A stretch of DNA of 64,000 bases from Papiliotrema nemorosa (Eukaryota; Basidiomycota; Tremellomycetes; Tremellales; Rhynchogastremaceae), in the NCBI GenBank assembly GCA_032158125.1, contig JASKOT010000023.1:62001-126000 (forward strand), given 5' to 3'. Shown piece after piece: positions 24,852-35,515 of the stretch. The notes under the pieces are model-generated. The model was not told where the DNA came from, did no database searches, and was given only the letters and a program-made list of their open reading frames with translations. Made by a program: the position numbers and the translations under genes. The stretch's first letter is position 1. Each line of letters opens with the position of its first letter.

Positions 24852-25252
24852 CTGCATATCCACAGCCCGAACGATCGCTTCCGCCCCATCACCTCAAAGG
24901 TTTACGCCGTACCCACCACCACTCTCTTCCGCAATCACTCTTCAACAGCCTCGCAGATCCCGACTGATCAAGTATATGGACGCAGACCGATTTAGCGGCA
25001 ACTCCACATAACGTCATTCGGCTGGACCACCCAAATGGCAGAGTACCTTCCTGTCTTACCACTTCATCCATTATCATACGTACAGTACGAGTACATACTG
25101 TATAACGATACAGCGGTATAGGACGGCGGCGACTGTGGTTAGTTCCTTCTCCGTTGCATCTTACATACAGTACATCGTCATGCATCATTTACATCGCAAC
25201 GCATTAGGCCAGTCTGCTATATGCAACCGGGTCCAATCATACCTTCCCATTG

Positions 25253-27815
25253 TCATCGCCGCTGAAGTTTTCTGATAATGTATTCGACCAACTTGTTTCT
25301 TTCCCCGGGACCTGCTTCGTGCCCATGGGAGATGCCAGAAGCGGAGTGGACGATCTCAATCTCGGCTTTTCGATTCAAGTGCAGCATCGTCGAGAGTTCG
25401 CGTCTGAGCTGTTAGCACGAGATGAGACGCGAGACCTGCTTCCACGCTATAGGCATATTCGGTCTGTTCCTGAGCATGGCCAAAGCCTGACTTGTCAGCT
25501 ATGAGATCCAATAGGACTTGGAAGCTGACCTTTGCCCAGTCCCGGTCACTGAGCGGAAGCAGATCGTCAAGACTCGCCCCCATCCTGCGGGTCAGGAAAC
25601 AAGTTATGATGGCCATACTTGACATTGGTGCTCACTCGGTCAACTCGCTTACCCTCACACCTATCCATTCCAACTTGTCTCCAAGGGCGAGGCCCGTGTG
25701 GTCGTGTGAATGCTTCGAACTTTGAGAGCCGTACTTGTAGGTAGAGAGAATATCGAGACCATGAGGATCACCATCAACCAACGCGTATATGGCCACCCTG
25801 ATATCAGCTCAGTCCAGATACTTCGATGCATCGGTCAGCTGACTCGGGATGATCCTTCGACAATCGGGAAACGAGCTGAAGAGTTGATAGGTCAGGATAA
25901 CCTTTGCCCTATTGATCAGCTCGTCTTCCTGCGCACAAAAGCTGACTGTTATCAATACGCCATGACCGATCTCCGTCTCCTCGAGTAGTCTTGCGCTAAT
26001 CAAAGTGTTGAATACCGCCTAATCTCAGCTATCTCTTCCGAGAGAGCCCCTTACATCTTTTTCCACAATCAGGACGTAAGATAGGGGCTCCGACAGTTTG
26101 ATCTCCTTGATCTTCTCTGCAGATGGAATGAGAGCAGCCTAAGCTTGAGCCAAAAAGTATGGCGGATTCGGTTACCCACCAATGAAGCAGACGTCGAAAG
26201 CTCTTCCCCTGCTTTGAGGAATATGCGAAGTACCTTTGAAGCCATAAGACCCTTTGCCGAAGCGCACTGGCGATATCAGTGTGGATTGCAAGGGTGCGGT
26301 CAATACGAACAACGTTGAAGTCCGCTCGCATCAGCCCAGCCGAAGCAATCATATCGTCAATAATCTACACTCAGCTGGTATGAGCAGAGGAGAAAACCAC
26401 CTATAGCTGACCTTGTCCACGATACGTTGGTGCTTGAAAAGCTTGACGTCAGAGTAGTATATGTCTCTATCAATGAGGCGCGGCATCGCGTTGGTAGTCG
26501 TATCTCACCTCTTCGTGGTAGATACACCCTCGAGGACTGCTTTATAAAGGATAGAGCCCACTACGAGCACTCGTGCTGCCTCGTCAGCCCTTCTCACGGC
26601 TAGTGACCATATTCGCACTGATGCGGACCAGAGCTGTCTCTTCGTCATCTTCGTCGAGCATGCTTGGGGTTTCCGGCCAACTGATCACCTGATCCGCTCT
26701 GCTGGTGAGTCTTCTGTTATAAAGTTTCCTCCTACCCCGTCTTCCTGTTCTTTGTAGTCATCACGATTCCGATAGAAGCTTTCTGCACCTCCTCTGCAGT
26801 GTCCTTAGTAGACTTGGCTCTCTTCCTGACTTGGCTGTCGGACCCCGATGATCCTTCAGATGAGCTTTGGGACTCGTCTTCGACCTTTTTCCTCTTGAGT
26901 AGAGTCGCGGCGGACTTCTTGTTCTTCTTATTGTTTTTCAACTGATCTCGATGGAACACATTCAGTTGTGAGATTTTGACCTGTTGCATGAAAGACTTGC
27001 AGAGGTTTTCCAGATATTCGATGGCGAGTTTCCTGCAGTTTTAGCGAGCTGAACAGGAGTGGGTCATCGATCTCTCAAGAGTCTACACAATGCGCTCACG
27101 TCCATCAAAGGGTTCAGGAGAAGAAGCGGTGCTGTGTATGTAGCGAGGGAGAGATCAACACTCACTTTCGTTCATCAGATGTTAGGATGCTCGCCGAAGA
27201 GGTACTCCCAGGACCGGGTGGGTTGCGCGAAGCGTGGGCCTGCTCTGGCCGAGTAGCTGAGGCCGCTTGAGATTCCGGAGACGAGGGTATCGACCCCTTG
27301 ACTACCTCGACGGGTGTCCCGTTCCGTAAGCCTTCGTTCATCTTCATCAGTCGCGCCAACATTTCTCCGCCGTCATCGTCATCGTCGCCGTCTTCCCCCT
27401 TGTATTCGCTCGAGATGTCCATCTGTGATCGCACACCTAGAGTAGCAGATTGGATTTTAAAGATGTTCTTCTCAGGTTCCACAGGGATGTGGATATCTTG
27501 AGGCGGTCCGAGCGCAAAGTCTTCTTCCCCGTCCTCGTCCAGTAGGATGTCTTCATCTTCTTCGTCAGGGGTATCTTCCAATAGGTCAGAATCCTCGAGA
27601 TCGTCAATACCTAGTGATTCAATCTTTTTCGGGACGTGACCGTGTGCTGCTTGAGGTGAGGCTCCGAAATCGAGGTGAGAATGGAGTGAGGTGGCATGGT
27701 GAGGAAGTGAGGACGATTGCGAATCAGAGGTACGAAGCTGTCCCGACCTCTCGAATGAGCGAGGGGGCAAGGATGGCTGATTAGATATTTCGCTCCATGC
27801 TGAGTATCTGGGCAT
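25253..27815 (-). CDS. SPO11: Meiotic DNA double-strand-break protein Spo11
   Basis: TopoVIA-like transesterase that makes the DNA breaks starting meiotic recombination. The catalytic block is KRDIYYSDVKLF, where the second Tyr (codon 26454-26456) is the residue expected to attack DNA. Following blocks: HQRIVDKIIDDM, LSYVLIVEKD with the Toprim Glu, GKGYPDLSTLQLVSRL, VDGDPHGLDILSTYKYGS with the Toprim Asp pair, and C-terminal RRELSTMLHLNRKAEIEIV. The N-terminus is an acidic, disordered extension of roughly 220 residues encoded by the first exon; an upstream in-frame ATG at 27848 is an alternative start. Some introns are extremely short (27 nt at 25409-25435, 31 nt at 25499-25529). The gene being intact suggests meiotic capacity. 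Confidence 0.93.
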
Positions 27816-28087
27816 GGTGACAAGTATGGTGTGGGATTGCTTGCACATCAAGAAGAGGAAGAGGAAGAGTGCACGTCGATGAGCGGGATCAAAATTCGGG
27901 GATGTTTATCCGAATATCCGACATGCTTCGGCCGTTGCGCCCCTCCCAAATGTCGGCGATGACCGGAAATGCAGATGAGCGACTCGATAAATGTCGCCAT
28001 CATCCAACCCCACGACAGCTATACCATCCTAAAGATCCATCTCATTCCACACACCACAAACACCCCCGTCGCTGAGGAGCTCCTTGC
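27816..28087. promoter_or_regulatory. Divergent promoter between SPO11 and kynurenine aminotransferase
   Basis: Only 272 bp separate the two start codons. SPO11 is meiotic and the aminotransferase metabolic, so the region must either host two separate promoters or couple them. No specific motif recognised. Confidence 0.5.
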
Positions 28088-29782
28088 ATGAACAGACGAC
28101 TGGTAAATCTCGCTAGACACACTATAGATAAAACACATCGACCGATCTTCGCCCGCAGTACAAATCCCCTTATCGCCCGAAAGTTCACTTCCAGTATGGT
28201 AGCCGCAAACCCCGGTTTCCCGCTGGCGACTCGTATGAAGGAGGGAGGAACGGACAAGGTCGACGTGTGGTCCATCTTCACGTGAGATTCTACTTCTTTC
28301 CGAATTGGCGATCCTAGGTCGGGATCTTTGGCTGACGATATACAGTCCTGCAAACGTCCCTCCAGACTGCATCAACCTCGGACAAGGGTTCATGAATTGG
28401 TCTCCGCCAGAATGGCTCCGAAAAGCATCACACGAATCACAGGATGTCGACAGCATGTCACACCACTATTCACACCCTCGAGGTCGACCGAGGTTGCTGA
28501 AAGCTCTGTCCAAACACTACTCGCCAAAGTTCGAGAACCTGGTGAAAGAAGGCCGAGAGTTGGATCCGGCACAGGAGATTGTCGTTACTGCCGGAGCCAA
28601 TTGTGGTGAGTGAGAAAGAAAACACAAGATATCGATGAGGCTAACGCCCCTCACAGGTATGCACGCCGCCCTGACTGCCTTTTGCGAAATAGGAGACGAA
28701 GTCATCCTCATCGAACCCTACTTTGACCAATACTACGCCTCGATCCGATTCCAAGGCGCCAACACTGTCTTTGTCCCTCTTCATCCCCCCAAAGAAGGTG
28801 TCGCCCATCCTACCGGTAGAGACTGGACGATCGACATCGACGAATTCCGAAATGCATTCACCGACAAGACAAAGGTCGTCATCGTCAACACGCCCCACAA
28901 CCCCGTCGGAAAGGTGTTCACGAGGGAAGAGCTGGAGGCGATAGCAAAGGTCTGCGTGGAGAAGAATGTTGTCGTTCTTGCAGATGAGGTGTATGACTGT
29001 ATGATTTACGACGAATTGGAGCATGTTCGAATCGCGACTTTGCCGGGAATGTGGGAGCGAACGCTGACAGTGGGCTCGGGTGGAAGTGAGTGCAGTCATC
29101 TTCGACTGAGATTGCGCCTGACGCATAGAATCATTCGCCGCTACTGGATGGCGAGTCGGTAAGCTATCTCTTCCATCTTTGCGAGTCTAGCTTACACCTC
29201 AGGATGGCTTATTGGTCCTCCACACCTAGTCAACCCCACCGCCGCTGCCCATTCTCGAATCGTCTTCTGTACCAGCTCTCCGATGCAAGAAGCCATCGCT
29301 ATCGGTTTCGAACAAGCCAAAGAACGTAAATTCTTCGAGGATCAGCTGGAAGCCTACATTGAGAGGAGAGATGTCATTTGTTCATACTTTGACCAAATCG
29401 GATTATCCTACACCAAACCCGAGGGATCGTACTTTGTTCTGGTCGACATGTCGCCCATCAAAATTCCCGACAGCTTTAAAACGCCAGATAACCTGAAAGA
29501 CCGAGGGGCAGATTTCAAGCTGTTATGGTGGATGGCCCAAGAGTTGAAGGTCGCCGCGATTCCTCCTTCCGCCGTGAGTCTTCGATAGATGCTCGTATCT
29601 GTTTCTCATCCCAGTTCTACTGCGCCGAACACGCCAATATCGGGGAAAAGTTTGCCCGATTCGCCTTCGTGAGTCTTATTCTCCGCCTGCGACAAGGACA
29701 CGAAGCTGATTGCCAGTGCAAGGACCCAGAATTGCTGCATGCTGCCGGAAAACGACTGCTGCAGCTCAAGGAATACATGTAG
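28088..29782 (+). CDS. BNA3: Kynurenine aminotransferase (BNA3 type), mitochondrial
   Basis: PLP-dependent class I aminotransferase that converts kynurenine to kynurenic acid with a 2-oxo acid acceptor. The N-terminus is rich in Arg, Lys and Ser without acidic residues (MNRRLVNLARHT and after), typical of a mitochondrial presequence, with a second Met at about residue 37 that could give a cytosolic form. Family blocks: NLGQGFMNWSPP, GANCGMHAALTAFC, VIVNTPHNPVGKVF, VVVLADEVYDCMIYD, and the PLP-lysine segment GKSFAATGWRVG split by an intron. C-terminal GSYFVLVDMS and IGEKFARFAFCK complete the fold. Six or more introns. Bna3 and the mammalian KAT/glutamine transaminase K share these motifs, so glutamine transaminase activity is also possible. 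Confidence 0.85.
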
Positions 29783-30903
29783 ATTTGGTCCTCTATTTAG
29801 ACTCCCGAGGGAGATTATCAAGCTGCGAGAAACGCTGTGGGGATATGGAGCATCAGATCTAGGCCCAGATCACTCGGATGTACCTGGAGTGATGCATGGG
29901 AAGCTGAGCATGCATACAACATATATTCCGGAAAGAGTCACACACACTTTGAGTATCTTGTGAGATCTTGACCCTTTCCATGGAGTTGAGAAAGTCTACC
30001 TTGTCAGCGAATGAGAGCGAGAAGATGAGACCGGTGCCGGCATACAGTGTGAAAGTTTCCCAAACAAGCCTCTCCATCGCACTTGTCTATATAAACAGCT
30101 TGCTTTCTGGTCTTGTTCTTCTCTCTGATCTATAACACATTCGTCGGACAGTGGGATGAACATGCCAGACATATTGAGCGTTTTTCGACCCAACGCAAGC
30201 TCAGAGTTCATCTACACTACACACACAAGCACATCAACCACTATTCAGATCAAACCCGCCCGAAATATGGGATCAGAACCTCTTGGCTCACGCCCTCCCT
30301 CTCTGGCCAAGTGCACTACATTGTCGTATGCGGGACTAGAAGGGGACCTATCTGGTATGATCGCGTTCTTACTCGGCAGCTGGAGCGTTTCAACCCCTCT
30401 TTGAAGGCGACTTGCGCCAGAAAGCACGAAACGCTCAGATCGCTCACCCCCGAAAATTCCTCCGAAACCCGACAACCGAAATCAGCGATCACACTGCAAG
30501 ATTGGCAGATTGAGCGACTTGGATGTATGGATCCCGTTGCTGATGCATCAGAGCAGCTGGCACTGCAGCTGAACTTGATGCTGCCGAATCAAGTGGGAAG
30601 TATCGCAAGACCGATGGACGCGCGCGTGCCGAGAAGAAAAGCGCACTCCGCAAAAAACCGAGAATCACCTTCAGCATCTCGTCCATCAACACCTACTCCA
30701 CCCGCTCTCAGGCATACCATGCATCAGAAGAGAGAGAACAACTTCAAACGTCCAGATTTCACGGGATACCATGGTTCGGTCTTGTAATTCGAGGGTGGAC
30801 CATGATGCGGGAGATGGATAGGGGGGCACAGGTATAAGATACCTCACTCATCACCGGTCCTTTGGTGTCTTCTTTTCATCAATCTCATCCTTGACCATCA
30901 GCA
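29783..30903. other. Region with unresolved plus-strand coding potential
   Basis: A 224-codon open frame at 30113-30787 exists, and a different frame from about 30560 to 30840 also reads as a plausible Arg/Lys/Ser-rich coding end. Joining them over a 32-nt intron (donor near 30525) is possible, and a start at 30269 is another option, but the models conflict in phase and I recognise no family. Treat as a possible small gene only. Confidence 0.25.
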
Positions 30904-31211
30904 TCAACCATCATCCACTTGTTGATCTCGCCCCTTCTTGACACGTTTCCGAGTATAACGCGTCGCGGTGTCAAGGTATATAATGCTGGACGGATTTGAG
31001 ATATTGATCTGATCAAAAGCACCTGCCTGCCTGGGTGGTCTTTGATCTCGTCTCCACTCATCTCGTTTGATCGACCATGACTCAGTGATATCTTGCCTTG
31101 TGAGTTCATTTTACCCACCTTGATCATCGTTCCACCTTCAATGTCATGTGCTGCGACGATTCTATGGTAACGGCCACGTCCGAGCGTACCAAGAACAGCG
31201 ATCGGAGCCAT
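30904..31211 (-). CDS. Possible small basic protein of about 65 residues
   Basis: From ATG 31209-31211 the frame opens MAPIAVLGTLGRGRYHRI and runs to GGTMIK. A GTGGGT donor there and a CAG acceptor about 110 nt later lead in phase to a second exon with TATRYTRKRVKKGRDQQ and a TGA at 30904-30906. The C-terminal exon is strongly basic, and its frame differs from the unspliced one, which also stays open (108 codons to about 30885). I favour the spliced model because its second exon has the regular basic pattern of a real protein, but the unspliced reading cannot be excluded. Family not recognised; nucleic-acid or membrane contact would be a guess. Confidence 0.35.
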
Positions 31212-32263
31212 AGTCCCTCACCTTGCCGTGTGATCCCCCAGATGTGTGCAACCAGGCCGATCTCTGATGCCCTCGATCTCGGCAGAATACCTGTTGATCT
31301 GTAGACTTGCGGTTTGTCACCGTTCGCCTGAAGGCCGAAGAGAAGAAACAAGGGGGTGCAAGGTACGTGCCCGAGATTTTTTCACACGCCTTCGCTATCG
31401 CTTGTCCCTTCTACGTCACCTGTGACTCGATCAACACCGGATGATAATTCTCCGAAAACTGGTCTAGGCTGTGGAAGACGACTTCGGGGGTAGCAAAGGG
31501 CGCGGGGATGGGAGTCTGAAACGTTGTCACGAGATGAAGGGGGAGAAGGGCAGTGACACAAAGGACCCCCCTCCCTCCTATCTTCCTTCTACCTTCTTCC
31601 CTGTCGATTCAGATCTCCTCTTACCACCACTCGTCTCGTACTCGCCCGTCGGAGAGAGTGCGAGTAGGTCGTATCTCGAAAGTGGCCACGAGGCAGAGCG
31701 GTCGACTCGTACCACAGCTCCTCGTCCTTCTTCTTTTCGTATCACGTCCTTTTTTCGTCGCTCATCGCCCAGCTCCTCGTTTTCAAGCAACCATTTCGGA
31801 CGCTCCACTCTGCGTACGCTCATCGGTGGTACCTTTCTAGGTTCTTGCTCGGTTCCTCCAGAAGGTAGGTCACCTCCCTCCCTTCCCTGTCTACCACCGC
31901 TTCAGAGGAAAGGAGCAGATTGTCATTGGGGATCCTCTCCCTTTCGCCTTTCCCTATCGAAGGGTGGGGGCTCTCCGATAGCTGATCAAGCCCTTTTTGT
32001 CCTTGACTCCTCGTCCCTCGTCTCATACACACACACGGGGTTAAATTAAAATTTCTCAACCACCCCACCCCTATCTCAGAGAGACAAGGAATCGCACGGT
32101 GGTTGACGATGCCTGAGCTGTGCGCCTGTGCATGGGTGGATGATCACACGCACCACCCCCTTTCCCCCCTCCCTTTCCCTGCCTTTTATAAGTCATCACT
32201 CCCACACCTCGCCTTGCCATCTTTTCGTTCTTTCCTCCCCACCTTCATCGATCGCTGACATCG
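31212..32263. other. Intergenic: promoter region of the GATA factor
   Basis: About 1 kb upstream of the GATA-factor leader. A 192-codon plus frame (31471-32049) overlaps open frames on the other strand and is pyrimidine-rich; I read it as promoter and 5' UTR sequence, not a gene. CT-rich tracts from about 32150 to 32250 are typical of fungal transcription start regions. Confidence 0.5.
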
Positions 32264-32320
32264 ATGGCAGACTCCATCTCAGCCAACATTTGCGACCAGT
32301 GCATACGGTGCATCCTATGA
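32264..32320 (+). promoter_or_regulatory. Upstream ORF overlapping the GATA-factor start
   Basis: ATG at 32264 opens an 18-codon frame (MADSISANICDQCIRCIL) that stops at TGA 32318-32320. The stop overlaps the main ATG (32317-32319) as ATGA, so ribosomes finishing the short frame end on the main start. This suggests translational control, though transcript start is not known. Confidence 0.45.
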
Positions 32321-34308
32321 ATCACACGACGACCTCGCTGCTTCCCCATTGTGTTATTGCCACTACACCTCTCGCCTCGACGCCTCCCCACCTCGCCCCA
32401 TCGACGTTGCCTCTTCCTCCCTCCACCGCATCGTCGTTCCAAACGACCGAAGAAGACGCACAATCCCTTGAACCTCTCACTCCGCCTTTGGAGCCCGCAT
32501 TGGAGTGTTTTGATACCTTTATCGATCCCAAACTACTCATGAGTCCCACAGCACCCGCGAGGGCGCCTCTATTGCACTCGGCTTCCTTCACCTACGGTAC
32601 GGAGCAATATTCTACCTCCGGAGCTACAGGGATCTCATCCGAGTAAGTAACATGCCCCAAGTTCTTGATGATAGACTGACCGCGAGGCGGAGCACAGTGG
32701 GTTTAGGTCAAGGATCCGATCCTGTGCAACCTCAGTGGCCTCCCAAACCCTCCTCGTATGTCACCTCTACTCGGGATGCGTATGTGCTAATGACTGCAGC
32801 GAATCTACCTCGACCGGTACTCCCGCTGACGCAACCGCCGTACCCACCATGATGCTCCCGCCTATCAGAAACGCGGAACCGCAAGCCAACCACTATTACT
32901 ACTCCGGCTACCCTTCTTACCCCTATGGGTCGTATCAAGCCCACACGCCTCTGCCCCAGTATCCTCCCCAAGTGCAGCCTTACAAACAGCCACCCTACAT
33001 GGTACACCATCAGCCGCAATTCGGATACACCTACTCGGCTCACCCAAGTGCATCGACGAATGGCGGAGAAATCTATAGCCATTCGCCAGTGTATATCAGT
33101 GGTACGATTCCTCCCTCTGCTGTCGGTGGATGGTCTCACGATGGTCGACAACGCGGTTCCACCTCGACCGAGGACACTGGTCCCGCTCTCGAGGATCTCG
33201 AAGAAAGGCGACAATCCGTCGAGTCACACGTGACTGACAATGACGAGGGCAACTGGGAGAATCACAGTCCCCTGGCTTCATTATCGGCGTCGGAAAATAG
33301 CAACAGTGATGAGACCTTTACACCTGTACAAAAGAGCAAGCTGAAGAAGAGCAAGGCCAAGGCGGTAGAGGATCATCGGAATGGCAATGTCACTTACACC
33401 ACCGATTGTGAGGTGAAACAGACTCCAGAGGTGTGCCTGAGATTGTCTCGGAGAGAGGCCACGAGCTGATGTGACAGCTAAAACGGATGTGTTTCAACTG
33501 TGACGCAAAATCTCCTCCCAGTTGGCGTAAGTCTGTTTTGAATCCGGGCCGAATCGTAAGTCCATCAATCCTCTACTTTGCGTCTCGCTGACGATCAGCT
33601 CTGCAACAGTGAGTCTCTACATCTCCTCTCGAGAACCTCGCGTCTATGCGCACCGTGCTGAATCATAGAATGCGGTATATTTGAGCGGACCCATCATCGA
33701 TCTCGACCACCTCAAAATGATGAGACGAAGCTACGCAGAAATGGACCCACGGTGATATATCACCGGAGAGAGGCGCCTCCACCGCTACCTCTGATTATGC
33801 GGAACGGCACTCAGTCACAATCCCCAATGAGTCCATGTGAGTGACGTTGTCTGAGTGTGGGGGTTACAAGCTGACAGCAGACTCTTCGGTACCATCCCAA
33901 GCCACTCCGATCAGCGCAGACTATTCGTTCCCACAGTACTCTCACATGTCGATGGCGCCGCCATCTAGTGGCGCGTACTACGGCAGTGTCGCTACTTCCG
34001 CCTCGCATCTACCGCATCGACGACACTCGCAAGCTCATGCCTACGCTCAACAGGCTAGCAGCCCCTACGCCTATGCCTATAGTCACAATCGACGAGCAGT
34101 CAGCCAACAAATGACCCCCTCGCATGCAAAGTCCAAGGGCGTTCCGGTCACTGCTCCTGCCGGACCTAGTCTGCAACTACAATATTGGGATGACGGCTCT
34201 CGTCGACATAGCGATGCGGTGCTACACGCGCCGACACATCTCAGCCCTCCTGTCGATCCGTCTGCGATGATCGAGAACGAGCACTCGCAAGCTTCGAGCC
34301 CGGAGTGA
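32317..34308 (+). CDS. GATA-type zinc-finger transcription factor
   Basis: Nuclear DNA-binding regulator. The single finger reads CFNC, then SPPSWRKS, LNPGRIL and CNKCGIFERTHHRSRP: a CxxC-X19-CxxC GATA finger with the basic tail, longer in loop than the usual 17-18. The finger is spread over three exons, one being a 10-nt microexon (33599-33608) that encodes Leu-Cys-Asn and so supplies the third zinc ligand. The rest is low-complexity: Pro/Tyr/Ser-rich before the finger (about residues 110-200), a Lys-rich patch KSKLKKSKAK, and His/Ala/Tyr-rich after it. At least six introns. The first splice (32-nt intron from 32643) is less certain. An upstream ORF overlaps the start. Which GATA factor (nitrogen, iron, light or other) cannot be told. 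Confidence 0.85.
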
Positions 34309-35515
34309 TTCCAAATGCGCGCGGTCTTCGGTGAATGATAACTCTTCTTGACCCCTCTCAGCTTCTACTCTTTTTCGATGCTTTCCACTGTGACAAACAA
34401 TTCTACGAGCTAGCGATACGCCACACTCCTCAGCCAGCGACTCTCGCCTATCTCTGGTGCCGCTCTGCTTCTTGCTCATTTTTCAGATGTATTTTCCGGA
34501 AATATATATACGATGATTTACGTCTCCATGGACAAGGCTTTGTCCTCCCGAAGGCGGGATCCGATCCTCCGCTGAGCGGCTGGAAGGGACCTGATGGAGT
34601 TTAACGACAGTATCCGCTCATGTCTTCCTTTTATGCTTGACCGTTTTGTTTCCCTTATCCCCTTTTTTACAAATTACGATGGTAGGGGCCCATAGTGGAT
34701 GAAAAAAGGTCAAAAGCAAAGTCATAGTATGCAAACAATGATCATAATCCTCTAGTAGCCGAGCCATGTGTCCGTCCGCCCTGCGGGTCCTGAGGGAGGA
34801 GACCTGAGCCGTGTCTGGCCGTCCTGCTGATTCAGTGGGAATCCGCCTGACCTCCTGCTACAGTATGTGGCACCAATGACCTCCGTGACTGGAAATACAA
34901 ATCGAGACGTGACGCCGCCGACGCCGACGCCCGAACAACGGTCGACTTTTTTCAGGCGTTCATGGCGTTCTCTCAATCTGCCACCACAGGATTCGGGTTC
35001 TGAAGCGTGGCGCGAGGCGTAGATTTCGCTATCGATAGCACACTGATGCAGGAACAATCTGAACAATCTAATCAGTTCAAGAGAGGTCTCACTGATACAT
35101 GACACATGGCGACAGAGGCGTATAATTGCATAGCGCGGTGTGATCTATTCGGACCAAGATGCACTACACACCTGCTACTTGTAGACCTAAACCGACCCAC
35201 TTCCTTCTACTATTCCCGAGACTACCTAGACACTGACAAGCAATTGAGAAAAACCGGGGAGATCTATAAATTCCATATGATTCGGGGGTATACCAATGAT
35301 TCCAAGAAAGGGTATTTTGTCGTTTAGATTACATCCAGTGAGTGGAAAGACACCAAGACAAGATTGTGGGCCAGAGTGATTCGATGAGGGGGCCCAAGTG
35401 CCGAGGCGAGAAGAAATGAAAGCTAAAAGCGAGAAGAAACCCATTGTCCGTTCGAGATCTGACTACGTGTTCGCACAAGCGGGACGAGAGAGGGAAAGGT
35501 CGGATTGGGACTGAT
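34309..35515. other. Intergenic between convergent transcription-factor genes
   Basis: About 1.2 kb between the stops of the GATA factor (plus) and the C2H2 factor (minus). Short open frames on both strands have no recognisable motif. Probably two long 3' UTRs and spacer. Confidence 0.5.

Noticed and set aside
30113..30787. 224-codon plus-strand open frame
   Set aside because: A better-looking frame exists from about 30560 to 30840 in another phase, and no family is recognisable for either. Not called as a gene.
31471..32049. 192-codon plus-strand open frame upstream of the GATA gene
   Set aside because: CT-rich promoter-like sequence with low-complexity translation and no motif.
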